From: Bacteroidetes bacterium OLB12
GTDB lineage: Bacteria; Bacteroidota; Bacteroidia; Cytophagales; Cyclobacteriaceae
Length of the DNA stretch: 64,000 nt
Assembly: GCA_001567185.1 (NCBI GenBank)
Contig: LNFR01000058.1
Coordinates: 1-64,000 of the forward strand
Direction of reading: 5' to 3'
Of this stretch, positions 54,269 to 64,000 are shown in pieces. A program made the position numbers and the translations under genes. Numbering within the stretch: position 1 is the stretch's first letter; each line of letters begins with the position of its first letter. The notes under the pieces were generated by a model. It worked only from the letters and a program-made list of their open reading frames with translations, was not told where the DNA came from and did no database searches.

Positions 54269-54287
54269 AAACATTAATACAGCAGGC

Positions 54288-54980
54288 ATGAATAAGTTTT
54301 TAGTGGCGATTGGTTTAAGTCTTGTGGTTGCAGCAACACATGCCCAAACCGTAACTGTAAATAAACAAAACGAAAAGGTAAAGAACGAAACTATAGAAGT
54401 TTTTGCCACCACCCTGGAGGGGCGTAAAGAAGATATTCAGCAGGCGTTTACACGCTACCAAAAAGAAATAGGGAAAGTAAAATTCCTTAGTTCACCGGCC
54501 GTAATTACAGAACCCATTATCAGCGGCACACCCTTCAGCAAAGGAATAGTATATGCAGGCAGTCAAACCAGCGATAATTCTACAACGGTTTGGATGGGCA
54601 TTAATCCAGCGGAGTGGGACACAAAAGATGTCCCCTACGCTACGCGCGAACTGGAAAAAATGGTTTACCAATTTGGTATAAAGTTTTATCGCGATCGGGT
54701 TCAAAAACAAATTGATGAAACCCAACAAGCATTGGATGCCGTTGAAAGGCAGCAGCAACGCATGCTCAATCAGGGAAAAGATTTAACAATCAAACTAAGC
54801 AACAACGAGCAGGAAAAAATTCAACTCGAAAAATCGCTGGAGAATAATAAGCTTGAGAACATTGCTTTAAAAATCCGGATAGAGAATAATAAAAAAGCGC
54901 AGGATTCTTTAGTGGTGGTAAACTCGCAGATAAAAAAGGTAATAGAAAGCCAGAAGGAAAAGCAACGGAAAATTAATTGA
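54288..54980 (+). CDS. Exported coiled-coil protein of unknown function
   Basis: 230 aa with a signal peptide (MNKFLVAIGLSLVVAATHAQ). A folded part of about 110 residues follows, then a long coiled coil from about residue 135 (QQALDAVERQQQRMLNQGKD, NNEQEKIQLEKSLENNKLEN). I do not recognise the family. The same architecture appears in the convergent gene just downstream, so the two may work together. Confidence 0.7.
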   Translation: MNKFLVAIGLSLVVAATHAQTVTVNKQNEKVKNETIEVFATTLEGRKEDIQQAFTRYQKEIGKVKFLSSPAVITEPIISGTPFSKGIVYAGSQTSDNSTTVWMGINPAEWDTKDVPYATRELEKMVYQFGIKFYRDRVQKQIDETQQALDAVERQQQRMLNQGKDLTIKLSNNEQEKIQLEKSLENNKLENIALKIRIENNKKAQDSLVVVNSQIKKVIESQKEKQRKIN

Positions 54981-54983
54981 AGA

Positions 54984-55019
54984 AGTAATCTTCTGAAAAC
55001 ACCTTTTCAGAAGATTACT
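54984..55019. terminator. Perfect 16-bp hairpin between convergent coiled-coil genes
   Basis: AGTAATCTTCTGAAAA (54984-54999) and TTTTCAGAAGATTACT (55004-55019) are perfect complements with loop cacc; likely a bidirectional terminator. Confidence 0.88.
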
Positions 55020-55026
55020 GGAATGA

Positions 55027-55993
55027 TTAGCGAATTTTATCAACCATGGCTTCTAAGCCCCTGATGTATCCCCGCTGCTTGGAGATAGCTTGCTTCTTCA
55101 GGTATTGATCTTCCAGGTTGTTTCTGATTTTCTCTTTTATAGACTCAATTTCTGCCCGGCTTTTTACAATCTTCTTATTCAAAGATTCATTCTCATCGCG
55201 CAACTTTTTTGTTCTCTTTGTTCATATCGGCAAGCACTTTCTCCGCTGTCTTTTTGGTTTCCTTTTCTTTGATGGTTGTAATAAGCTCCTTTTGTTTATA
55301 GATCTCTTTTATTTTAATATCCTGGGCTCCAACATTAACTTTGATATCCATGTTTGCATTGTTGATATCGGCTTCTAATTTTTTGATATCGGTATGCATC
55401 CCCTGATTCTGATCCATTAATTTCCGCAACTCTTTTTCCTGGCTTTCCAACTTATTGTTTTCTGCCTTTATCCGATTTTGCGTGTGTTCTTTATATTGAT
55501 TTACAGCAAACGTGCGTGCATACTCGCGGCTCAAATTTGCTTTATGGGCATCAACGGATTCTTCTATAAACACAGAGTCTTGCTCAAAGAAGAACACAAC
55601 CCGCACACTACTGTCCATTTTGGTTAACAACGCGTACACATCCAACGGTTTATCGGAGATAGCCGTAAGGAGTGTGCCTTGCACAGAAAACTCGTTATTG
55701 GTTTTCACAACTTTGGATTTTGTTTTGTTGCGTATGCTGTTTTGCAGATTTTTTTCTATCTGATCGGATGCTACCTCCGGTATATCTACCTGAAATCCTG
55801 GCTTAGCCCCTTTTGACATGGTTGCACTAACTGCTTCCACTATTACCGATTTCGGGTTAATAACAGGGATAACCACTTCAACCGGAAGCTCGGTATTATT
55901 TACCAGCTGGCTTACCGAATCGCGCTTTATCTCCTGACCATTTACCAGTACGGCAAACAGGAGCGCAGCCCCGGCAAAAACTACTTTTTTCAT
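55027..55993 (-). CDS. Exported coiled-coil protein of unknown function (one frameshift)
   Basis: About 321 aa when merged. Signal peptide MKKVVFAGAALLFAVLVNGQ, a folded part (VIVEAVSATMSKGAKPGF, VYALLTKMDSSVRVVFFF), then a long coiled coil. The first frame stops at 55193; removing one T from the run 55205-55210 continues the coiled coil as KKLRDENESLNKKIVKSRAE to a stop at 55027. Unknown family; similar layout to the convergent neighbour. Confidence 0.7.
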
Positions 55994-56187
55994 ACCATTG
56001 TATTTTAAATTCTACGCGAAATTAGCAATGTTTCTTCAAAGCAGAAACGGCTGCCCCGGCCGGGCCGATATGGGAAATAGCTTCAGCCCTTAAAACTGAT
56101 GAAAAATCCAATGGCGCAGAATAAAATACCTAAAAACAAAAAACTACAGTATTACTATTGCGGGGGTAACCCTTCAATTAATAATCT

Positions 56188-56742
56188 CTACTGAAAACCC
56201 TGTTCCGTTTTTGTTCTCCACCTTCGGGCTGTTTTGTCGTAGTAGGTAATGTCATCAGGAAACTCGATGTACTCTGTACCGTTTGAATTTTTAGTTTGGT
56301 ATGCTACAAGCGATTCTCCCTGTACCATTTTTTCAAACAGAAACAGGCCTCGCTTTTGAAGGGTATCGGGCACCATTTTCCAGGTACGGAATACTTCTTC
56401 ATAGGCATTTATTTCGTTCGATTTCAAAGTAAACCTGCCGCCCGTTGCTACGCGTTTATCAGCCAAACTTGGGGCTCTTCGGCTTACCAGAAAATAATGT
56501 TCATTGCCATTAATGTAGTAAGCCTCAAACTTATGCAACGCTGCCTGTTTCAGGTAAAAAGTATCGTAGGCCGGATAAAACCTTTCTTCGAATGTTAATC
56601 CTTCCGGTGCGCGTGCTACATACCGGATTATTTTATTCATCAGTTCTGTTTTTTGGGTATCTGACAGATGGCTTTCTACATTGTATGCTTGTTCTCTTTT
56701 ACAAGCAGCCATTATCAAAACAAGAATCCAAATCTTTTTCAT
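56188..56742 (-). CDS. Putative lipoprotein of unknown function
   Basis: 184 aa. The short signal peptide MKKIWILVLIMAACKRE ends in a lipobox-like AAC. The mature part is mixed (YVARAPEGLTFEERFYPAYD, HYFLVSRRAPSLADKRVATG) and resembles small lipoproteins seen in Cytophagales with no known role. It lies 78 bp downstream of the beta-helix lipoprotein gene, behind a terminator-like hairpin. Confidence 0.65.
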   Translation of the reverse strand: MKKIWILVLIMAACKREQAYNVESHLSDTQKTELMNKIIRYVARAPEGLTFEERFYPAYDTFYLKQAALHKFEAYYINGNEHYFLVSRRAPSLADKRVATGGRFTLKSNEINAYEEVFRTWKMVPDTLQKRGLFLFEKMVQGESLVAYQTKNSNGTEYIEFPDDITYYDKTARRWRTKTEQGFQ

Positions 56743-56763
56743 CTGCTTAAATATTATAAAAAC

Positions 56764-56797
56764 AGGAAGGCCTGATCCTTGTGGAGCAGGTCTTCCT
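56764..56797 (-). terminator. Hairpin downstream of the beta-helix lipoprotein gene
   Basis: AGGAAGGCCTG (56764-56774) pairs with CAGGTCTTCCT (56787-56797) with one G-T pair; it lies between two minus-strand genes. Confidence 0.6.
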
Positions 56798-56819
56798 CTA
56801 AATTATCGCACACCAATTC

Positions 56820-58602
56820 TTAGTAGGCCTTGTTCAATGGTTGAAATTCGGCCCAGCCATCGGTCCAATCGGTAGTACCAAATGCGCCACGGAAAGTACC
56901 AGTGGTATTGAAGAATGGATTTCCAGCAATTTTTGCATCTGTAAAGTTTGCGCCCGTGTTTAAATTGTTTTCTCCTTCCTCTCCGGCCACTAATGAGAAG
57001 TTTGGATTGGATGGATAGGTAGATGCTGTTTGAGAACCCCAGAATAACGAGCCAGTAATACCAAGGTTGGCATAGGTGCTTACATTGGTTACATTGTTGA
57101 AGGTGGTGTTGTTATTGTTTGCCCAATAAGTTGCAATAGCGGTGGCATCTCCCCCATTCAAACCGGTTACAAACTGACCATCGGCCGCGGTGCTGGAAGC
57201 AGCGGTACCCGCAGTTGAAGGAATACTTAATACGTTGTTGGCCAGTTTAGCCGCTCCATTGGTAAGGTTGGTAAGCGTTCCTGCATCATCTACCCGCAAA
57301 CCAATGCGGTAGCCGGCAAAGAATGAATTGAAAATAGAAATAGCAGATCTTCTTCTGATGTGTAATGCATTCTGATAGTTGGCCGAAATAGATCGCGATT
57401 GAATTTCGCGTGGACCTAATACCGTAATGTTCGAGAAAACTCCGCGTGTACAACCAATCGAAGTTGCGTCATCACAAATCCCCGCAAGGGCATTTCCATT
57501 TCCCTGGTTATCGCTTTCAAACGCATTTGACCCTGATTGATCAGCGAAGAATGGATTGCGCACTACTAATCCAAATTGTACGTTGCCTCCCCATCCAAAG
57601 TCGGTGTCAAAATCATCATCCCAGGTAGAGTGCGACACCAGGTATTTTCCATTAACCGTTCCTCCAAACCATTCAAAACCATCATCACCTCCAAATGAAA
57701 CCTGAACGTATTCAACCGTTGTACCGTTCCCTACTCCGCCAAAAGTAATGCTGTTGGTTTCGTTATTGGGGGTTAACTCAATGCCTGCGTATTCAACACG
57801 CACATATTTCAATGAGCCCGAGTTTTCTGTTGCATGCGTAGCGGGTGTGGCCGATTCTGCTATCGTACTACCATAATTTTGAGTTGGTGAAATACCTTCA
57901 ATGGCGGGCTTTGCCGTTTGGTTAACAAAAGCATTTCCCAGAATTACCAACCCGCCCCAATCGCCACGGTCTCTTTCTCCGGCTGCTTGCGCAGAAGTAA
58001 ATACAATCGGATTGTTGGCAGTACCTTCAGCTATTAGTTTACCACCGGGTTGCACTATTAATGTGGCCTTGGTGGCTTTATCCCCTTTAATTACTGTTCC
58101 TGCCGGAATCGTTAAAGTAACTCCATTTGGAATAAACACCTGCCCTTTCAACAAATAAGGATTGGTCGCATCCAGTGTTTGTGTGGTGAGTGTACCCTGA
58201 AGTGTAATTAAAGGATCGCCCACGGTTACCACAAAGTTGGTGATGGTGGATGGAAGTCCCTTCTTATCTATTATCTGAAATGCCACAATAATTTTTGATC
58301 CTACCACCGCATTTTCCGGAATGGTATATTCAAACTCGATTGGATTTGAAAGATCTGTTGTTGAGATATCGCGTGTTTCTGCTTCTTCACCTCCTACATA
58401 AATCACCAGGTCTTGCGCACCATTAGGTGCCACTACCGCAAGGGTAGCCACAACCCCTCCTCCCGGAATGTTTTGTGCCGATGCGGGTGTTACTTCTACT
58501 GTGGGGGCTGCACTAATCGTTTCATCTTCTTTGCAGCTTTGAATTGTACCTACTGCACTTACCATAAGCAGCAGTACAAACATTCTCGTCCATTTTTTTC
58601 AT
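56820..58602 (-). CDS. Beta-helix lipoprotein paired with a TonB receptor (start probably frameshifted)
   Basis: About 593 aa. The frame from MFVLLLMVSAVGTIQSCKE has a lipobox Cys. Removing one T from the run 58593-58599 joins it to an upstream ATG at 58602 (MKKWTR), giving a normal signal peptide. The N-terminal part looks like an Ig-like domain; from about residue 150 a beta-helix is suggested by IPNGVTLTIPAGTVIKGD, IEGISPTQNYG and repeated GG/NG turns. It lies 126 bp downstream of the TonB receptor gene, so it is probably its surface-exposed partner. Confidence 0.72.
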
Positions 58603-58728
58603 ACGTATTGTTTTGTTTTCGTGCAAAATTATACTGGTGATGAATGGTGGTGATGAAAGCGCAATTATCAATTCATTACCTCTGTGTTAACATCCGCGCT
58701 TACCCGTTGTAAAAATTTTTACGAGCGT

Positions 58729-61527
58729 TTAATTATTTAGCTTCATGCTAAAGGAAATGGCAACCTGAGCCCCCGCTTGATATCCTCTCATCAAAGGTTC
58801 ATCATCCTGTATTTTGCTATCATTATTACTATCCTGTGTAAAGGAATACTTTGCATTCAGTAAGTTTTGAACATTTATTTTCACTTCGTACCGATTGAAT
58901 GCCTTCCCTACCTGAAGATCAAGCATGTTGCGGGGCATTTCAAACCAGGTTGGATACAGTACATCTCCTACAACAAAAATTCGTTTCCCAAATACATTGT
59001 AGGCTATGTTGGCCGATAATCCGGATTGATCGTCTTTATAGTATGCGCCTGCATTGATGATATAGGGCGATTGCCCTGTGAGTGGCCTGATGCGTGCCTG
59101 GTTGGTAGCCCCGGCCCCAACATCCACCTCGCTCTTAATTAATGCCGCATTTATATTCAGAGACGTGTTTCGAAGAAATTTGGTAACGCCCAGGCTGGCC
59201 AGTGATTTTCTTATTTCTACTTCAACTCCATAGCTATTTGCCTTTGGCGAATTGCTGTAATAGAACTGAGGGCTTTCACCCACAATCTGGTTATATAGTT
59301 CGATCGGATCTTTGAATGATTTATAAAACCCGCCTACGCTAATTAATTCGTCAGGGTTCGGATACATTTCCCAACGCACATCTATATTGTTTACATAAGC
59401 TGTTTTAAGGGCCGGGTTTCCGATAATGTTTGCATCCAGTTCAAACTGATAGAACAAGAATGGTGCAAGTTCCCGAAACTCCGGCCGATTGATGGATCGT
59501 GCATAGGCCAATCGTACAAGCGAACGATCAGACAAGTTATAGGCAACATTGAGAGATGGGAGCGGAGCCACTACAATATTCTCTACATGAACCGGGCCTT
59601 GATTTGAAACAGCGGTTAGGGTTTGCCTGTTATATTCGGCACGAACGCCAACCGAAACATCGAATTGATTAAGTGGAAAGGAGCTGCCAGCGTAACCAGC
59701 TATCAATTGGTTTGTTCCGCCATAAGAATCGGATAAGTTGGTTCCTTCTTCTATGGTGAGCCCGCCATTTCGATCCATGTTAGATGGTGCAAAAACCTGA
59801 CTAAGAGGAAGTGTGATGATGTTCTGAACCGTAGAAGGATCGCTTGCCAGGTAGCTGAGGTAACGAGCATCGAACTCCCGCGTACGAAGTTCAATTAAAG
59901 TTCCAGCACGCAACAGTGGAGTGCGCTTACTGTCAGGGTTGCCAAACTTGTGTTCTAAGTTTAAACTATTGCTGTAGCTCACATCTTTTAAAGAAGACCA
60001 GAAACGGCTTGCGTCAAACAGGTTGCTGTTAGGAGGCAATTGCATGAAGTAAGGGACCTCTGTTCCACGCAAAGACTGATCGCGCAAGGTGCGAAACCTG
60101 CGGTAATCCGGCTCAGACTTGCTGATGCGGTTTACACCACCCGTCCACGTAAACTTGCTGTTACCAAACTGATGTGTTCCTTGTAACTGCCCGGAGTAAA
60201 TTCCACGACTTAAAAAATAATATTCGTAGTTCAGGCGATCAAAATTGGGCAACTGCACATAATCAACACCGGCTCGTACGGTTGTACGATTTTCACCCAG
60301 CTGAACAAAGAAGTTCTTGAATTCAATGCTATGATTGTTGTTGAGTTTGAAATCCCAATTATGTAAAGCACTTACGCGAACTTCTTCGGTGCTGCTATTA
60401 TCTGTAAACCTGAAACGAGGAGTAAGGGTCCCATTCAAAAATTCGTTAAACCGATTAAAGTCTGCATTAAAAGTTTTGAACGTTTTTGAATACGCTATGG
60501 AGGTGTAATTCCCTGCTTCAATTCTGCCCATATTAAAAGTCTGTGAGGTTGTAAAATTCCCGCCAAAGTCAACCGGAGCATTGTTTTGCAAAAGGGCAAA
60601 ATTATTGGTAAGTGATTTACCGGCCCGTTCGCGCAAAGCCGATTCGCGGCCGGATGCCTGCAGTTGGGCGGTAGTTGGAAATGTGGCCGGCAGGGCGCGG
60701 AATCCATTATCAAAACCAAGAAAATCGGTTGGGCTGCCTTCTGCTGAATTGTAATTTCGAAAAGTGGTGTTTTGCCTGTATCCTACACTAAATCCGATTT
60801 TTGTAAAATTTTCGGCTGCGATGTTTTTCGTTTTTACCTGAATCAACCCGCCTGCAAAATCGGATGGTTGTTCGGCCGTGCCTGATTTGTAAATCATCAT
60901 TTGATCAATAAACCCGGCTGGAATCAAATCGTAAGAAAAAGATCTTGAATCGGTTTCGGTGCTTGGTCCAATAGCTCCATTTATCATTATCTGATTATAG
61001 CGTTGGGGCACTCCGCGTATAACAATAAACCGGTTGTCGGCAATTGTAATGCCCGGCACCCGTTGCGCAATTTGTGCCGCATCCCGATCAGGCAGTTTTG
61101 TTATTTGTTCTGAAGAGATACCACTTACTACCAATTTACTGTTGCGGATAGCGCCAATCAGGTTTACATCTGTTGTAATTTCTTTTTTAGCTGTAACAAC
61201 AACCTCTTCCAGTTCTGCCACATCTTCAGCCAATGTTATTTCCAGGTTAGTGCTTTTGCCGCTCTCTACGGTTACATCGGATATCGTTTGAGTTTTATAG
61301 GTTACGGATGACACCACCAGGTTATACGTACCCGGTTGGAGACGGGAGATGGTGAAGTTTCCATCAAGATCGGTTGCGGCACCAACCGTTGTTCCATCAA
61401 TCACCACATTTGCACCAATAATGGTTTCCGATTTTGTGTCGATTACCCTTCCACTTATGCTGCCTTGTTGAGCAAAGACCACAGCGGCAAGAGAAACAAA
61501 AATGAATGAAAGGAAAAAGCACCTCAT
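58729..61527 (-). CDS. TonB-dependent outer-membrane receptor (CarboxypepD_reg-type)
   Basis: About 932 aa. Signal peptide (MRCFFLSFIFVSLAAVVFAQ), a carboxypeptidase-regulatory-like domain (GSISGRVIDTKSETIIGANV, residues about 22-105), then the plug (LPDRDAAQIAQRVPGITIAD, GVPQRYNQIMINGAI) and a 22-strand-type barrel ending KMKLNN-like in FSMKLNN. It is not followed by SusD but by a beta-helix lipoprotein. Imports a large or scarce ligand with TonB energy; ligand unknown. Start chosen at the signal peptide Met, ATG 61527. Confidence 0.92.
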   Translation of the reverse strand: MRCFFLSFIFVSLAAVVFAQQGSISGRVIDTKSETIIGANVVIDGTTVGAATDLDGNFTISRLQPGTYNLVVSSVTYKTQTISDVTVESGKSTNLEITLAEDVAELEEVVVTAKKEITTDVNLIGAIRNSKLVVSGISSEQITKLPDRDAAQIAQRVPGITIADNRFIVIRGVPQRYNQIMINGAIGPSTETDSRSFSYDLIPAGFIDQMMIYKSGTAEQPSDFAGGLIQVKTKNIAAENFTKIGFSVGYRQNTTFRNYNSAEGSPTDFLGFDNGFRALPATFPTTAQLQASGRESALRERAGKSLTNNFALLQNNAPVDFGGNFTTSQTFNMGRIEAGNYTSIAYSKTFKTFNADFNRFNEFLNGTLTPRFRFTDNSSTEEVRVSALHNWDFKLNNNHSIEFKNFFVQLGENRTTVRAGVDYVQLPNFDRLNYEYYFLSRGIYSGQLQGTHQFGNSKFTWTGGVNRISKSEPDYRRFRTLRDQSLRGTEVPYFMQLPPNSNLFDASRFWSSLKDVSYSNSLNLEHKFGNPDSKRTPLLRAGTLIELRTREFDARYLSYLASDPSTVQNIITLPLSQVFAPSNMDRNGGLTIEEGTNLSDSYGGTNQLIAGYAGSSFPLNQFDVSVGVRAEYNRQTLTAVSNQGPVHVENIVVAPLPSLNVAYNLSDRSLVRLAYARSINRPEFRELAPFLFYQFELDANIIGNPALKTAYVNNIDVRWEMYPNPDELISVGGFYKSFKDPIELYNQIVGESPQFYYSNSPKANSYGVEVEIRKSLASLGVTKFLRNTSLNINAALIKSEVDVGAGATNQARIRPLTGQSPYIINAGAYYKDDQSGLSANIAYNVFGKRIFVVGDVLYPTWFEMPRNMLDLQVGKAFNRYEVKINVQNLLNAKYSFTQDSNNDSKIQDDEPLMRGYQAGAQVAISFSMKLNN

Positions 61528-61758
61528 GGGATTCTGATTTTTTTCCCACAAAAGTGACGCAGCAATATTATCCTGATGAGGCGGCTATATTACGGAATTG
61601 TTAAAGCAAAGGGGTATTCGCCCGTTTCTTGTGCTTAAAAGAAAAATAGTTTATGATGTTCCGTAGCCAGACAAATCCTGAAAATGAGATCATTAAACCA
61701 TACCCCAGGATAAGACTACCTTACATCATTTTGAGATAATCTTTAACTCTTGCTCGCG

Positions 61759-62748
61759 CTATTTCGTAATCGGTACTTTGGTTAGCAACGCTTTAATAAT
61801 GTCTTTGGTGCGCACGTTATCGGCCTCGGCCTCGTAGTTGAGGATAATGCGGTGGTTCATTACATCCAGCGCTACCTCTTTGATATCTTCCGGCAACACA
61901 TAATCGCGGCCATCCATAAAGGCCACCGCTTTTGCAGCCAAATTCATGTTGATGCTGGCGCGGGGCGAAGCACCAAACTGAATGTATTGCGCTTCGTGTT
62001 CTAACTTATACTCTTTCGGTTTGCGCGTGGCGGTTACCAACTCAATAATATATTTTTCCAACGACTCGGACATCTTCACTTTGTTCACTGCCTCGCGGAT
62101 AGAGAAAATGTCTTCTTTGGTAAGGATGGGATTTACATCGTAGCTAAACTGCATGTTGGAAATTCTGCGCATAATTTCCAGTTCATGTTCTTTGGTGGGG
62201 TAGTCCACAAATACTTTCATCATAAACCGGTCTATCTGTGCTTCGGGCAGTGGATAGGTTCCTTCGTTTTCAACCGGGTTTTGGGTGGCCATTACCAGAA
62301 AGGGTTTATCCAGCCTGAAGGTAGTTTCGCCAATGGTTACCTGTTTCTCCTGCATCGCCTCCAGCAAAGCCGATTGTACTTTGGCTGGCGAGCGGTTAAT
62401 CTCATCGGCCAGCACAATGTTGGCGAAGATGGGGCCTTTCTTCACTTCAAATTTTCCTTCCTTCTGATTGTAGATCATGGTTCCCACCAAATCGGCAGGC
62501 AACAAATCCGGAGTAAACTGTATACGGGCAAAATCGAGGTGCAGTACGCGGGCAACAGTACTAATGGTAAGGGTTTTGGCCAGGCCCGGCACCCCTTCCA
62601 GCAAAATGTGGCCGTTCGTAAATAAGCCTACCAACAGGCGGTTTACCATATACTCCTGCCCCACTACTACCTTGGCTACTTCTGCGTAAACCTGTTTTAC
62701 CTTTTGCGCGTGTTCCTGCTGAATTTCTGTTGCGTCTGCAAATGCCAT
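61759..62748 (-). CDS. MoxR family AAA+ ATPase
   Basis: About 329 aa. Walker A in LEGVPGLAKTLT, Walker B in VLADEINRSPAK, sensor 1 MATQNPVENEGTYPLPEAQ, and the lid domain YIQFGASPRASI. MoxR ATPases act as chaperones that assemble metal-containing or VWA-domain complexes; no partner (DUF58 or VWA gene) is visible in this window, but upstream sequence of the operon may lie elsewhere. Start ATG 62748 (MAFADATEIQ). Confidence 0.94.
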   Translation of the reverse strand: MAFADATEIQQEHAQKVKQVYAEVAKVVVGQEYMVNRLLVGLFTNGHILLEGVPGLAKTLTISTVARVLHLDFARIQFTPDLLPADLVGTMIYNQKEGKFEVKKGPIFANIVLADEINRSPAKVQSALLEAMQEKQVTIGETTFRLDKPFLVMATQNPVENEGTYPLPEAQIDRFMMKVFVDYPTKEHELEIMRRISNMQFSYDVNPILTKEDIFSIREAVNKVKMSESLEKYIIELVTATRKPKEYKLEHEAQYIQFGASPRASINMNLAAKAVAFMDGRDYVLPEDIKEVALDVMNHRIILNYEAEADNVRTKDIIKALLTKVPITK

Positions 62749-62856
62749 AACCGGATCGATTCTCGTGAATTTAAAACGCAATAATAACCAATTGGGATTA
62801 AAATTTTTGCGGAATATTTTCCATTGGTCTTGATCTGCCCTGAATAGCAAATTATT

Positions 62857-62980
62857 AACCGCTAAGGCGCAGAGGCGCTAAAGTTTTTTTTGGCAGCTAA
62901 TACCAAATAAATATCCAACCAACGGACTAAGGCCCGAGGAGGCGCTAAGAATTCTTTGCGACTTGTCGGCACTGCGGTTT
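62857..62980. repeat. Dispersed palindromic repeat, degenerate copy 3
   Basis: AACCGCTAAGGCGCAGAGGC at 62857 matches the left arm of copies 1 and 2; the right arm (GGCGCTAAGAATTCTTTGCG and CTGCGGTT) is decayed and spaced further. It fills most of the gap between the MoxR and SemiSWEET genes. Confidence 0.55.
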
Positions 62981-62994
62981 ACGCCCTTTTTGCC

Positions 62995-63249
62995 TTACTT
63001 AAACGTAAGTTTGAAATAAACCAGCACCAGGCTAAGGGTAAATACAATTCCATTGGCAACAATTACCGGCCAAAGCATCAGGGCAAAACCATAAACTAAC
63101 CAAACGATGGTGCTAAGCACTACAATCAGCATCATGGTTAAACTCAGATCACCGGCCTTTTTGGTTTGCCAGGTTTTATAAACCTGTGGCATAAAGGTGA
63201 TGCAGGTTAAAAAGCTACCGAAGTAGCCAAAGAGATCGATGTAGGTCAT
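62995..63249 (-). CDS. SemiSWEET family sugar transporter
   Basis: 84-aa membrane protein with three transmembrane helices, the single triple-helix unit of bacterial SemiSWEETs that dimerise to move sugars. The PQ motif lies in helix 1 to loop: CITFMPQVYKTWQTKKAGDL. TIVWLVYGF is the second helix region. It starts 12 bp downstream of the exonuclease gene on the same strand. Confidence 0.9.
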   Translation of the reverse strand: MTYIDLFGYFGSFLTCITFMPQVYKTWQTKKAGDLSLTMMLIVVLSTIVWLVYGFALMLWPVIVANGIVFTLSLVLVYFKLTFK

Positions 63250-63261
63250 AGATATTACGAA

Positions 63262-64000
63262 TTAGTCAAACAACACAAGGTCCACGCCCTTCGGGTTGGC
63301 AAGGTATGAGTTCACAATATTCTGTACAACCCGGTTATCTTTTGATGGCTTTATAAAATTGCGAGCCACTTCAAAACTGGAAATGTTTTCGGTGTCATCA
63401 AAAAAACCAAAGCCCAGGTAATTGCCATTCTCAACCAATACCACCGATTTTTCATTGGGCCTGCGGCCTTTACCCACCAGGGCCACTGTTTCTCCAGCTT
63501 CAAAAAATGAATCGATAGCTCGCTGTGCACGTTTGTTATACTTCTTTGTTTTTTCAACACCCTGGCAGGCGCCTTTGCAGGTACCTGATTGGTGACTAAA
63601 GCACAATCCTTTTGCAATCTGCAAGCCGCTTAGTTTTGGGCATAAATCATTTGCCCGCACTTTCTCCCACATAAAATTCCACGCATCACCTTTCGATGAA
63701 AATGTAATAAGTGGCCGCGCACCTTTGGTTACGATATTTATTCCAAAGCGCAAATAACCGTTGCGGTCTTCATAATCATACACGCCCCACTCTTCCACTT
63801 TATATTTCTGTGCCAGGTTATACTTGGGCCAAAGTTTTCTTATCTCCTGCGATTCAAGAATCAACGCGATCAATTCATTACCCGTTAACTCGTAACTGAT
63901 GTGATGAATCTCGTTGCGAATGTTGGATCGGTTCCACTCACGCGCTTCCCCTGTAAAATGGCCTGCAATTCTTTTTTATGTTGATGGCTTTGCCCACATA
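63262..64000 (-). CDS. Exonuclease / GIY-YIG fusion-type protein, C-terminal part (partial, one frameshift)
   Basis: The gene runs past the right end of the window. Readable sequence is the C-terminal region of the Bacteroidota proteins that join a DnaQ-like 3'-5' exonuclease to a UvrC-like GIY-YIG domain: YVGKAINIKK at the edge belongs to the GIY-YIG part, EIHHISYELTGNELIALI follows, then CFSHQSGTCKGACQG (Cys cluster) and the C-terminal domain. Removing one T from the run 63972-63977 joins the frames. The exonuclease part would lie outside the window. Confidence 0.75.

Overview
This window looks like a chromosomal segment of a Bacteroidota bacterium, most likely order Cytophagales. The supporting signs are a complete gldK-gldL-gldM-gldN set with a PorP/SprF gene (gliding / type IX secretion), DUF4270, DUF4271, DUF4286 and DUF1684 proteins, a CarboxypepD_reg-type TonB receptor, LytTR/LytS signalling, and promoters of the Bacteroidetes type (TTG, about 20 nt, TAnnTTTG). 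The order-level placement is an inference from gene content; no rRNA gene is present. Layout: 0-13.5 kb is housekeeping (rfaE2, a flippase-like membrane protein, a glycogen synthase-like protein, DUF4270 lipoprotein, glmS, thioredoxin, RidA, gltX, M14 peptidase, AIM24, an AlaDH-like oxidoreductase). 13.4-19.6 kb is the T9SS/gliding cluster on the minus strand. 19.7-32.2 kb holds hemD, DUF4271, hemW, a LytTR/LytS pair, uvrA, a DoxX-like protein, a secreted WD40-caspase protein and an aldo/keto reductase. 38.4-64 kb holds tRNA-Leu, tRNA-Gly with a GIY-YIG gene, two PadR + FtsX/MacB-type permease modules, a desaturase, PNP, creatininase-family, lytic transglycosylase, LOG-family, GH130-like, a TonB receptor with a beta-helix lipoprotein, MoxR, SemiSWEET and a partial exonuclease. 

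The most interesting region is 32.3-38.4 kb. It is bounded by an exact 18-bp direct repeat (agtacccgggacgggagt) at 32298-32315 and 38373-38390. The right copy is the 3' end of a tRNA-Leu(UAA) gene, so the 6.1-kb segment reads as a genomic island integrated at a tRNA gene. It carries no recognisable integrase. Its cargo looks like anti-phage defence: an Abi_2 (HEPN-like) gene at the left edge, an unknown ORF, a 412-bp gene-free stretch with pseudoknot-forming complementarity, then a tight plus-strand operon DUF6941 - DUF2188 - CD-NTase - E2-like - S-4TM effector - second CD-NTase-like nucleotidyltransferase, closed by a strong hairpin. This resembles a type II-short CBASS, but with a pore-forming S-4TM effector, two nucleotidyltransferases and two extra small genes. 

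A second theme is data quality. At least a dozen conserved genes are broken by single-base indels, nearly all in homopolymer runs (rfaE2, DUF4270, 3-hydroxyacyl-CoA dehydrogenase, gltX, uvrA, Abi_2, the second nucleotidyltransferase twice, PadR, a permease, a TIGR01777 epimerase, a coiled-coil protein, a beta-helix lipoprotein, the terminal exonuclease). In each case the missing family sequence continues in another frame, so these are most likely sequencing errors rather than real pseudogenes. I give merged coordinates for them.
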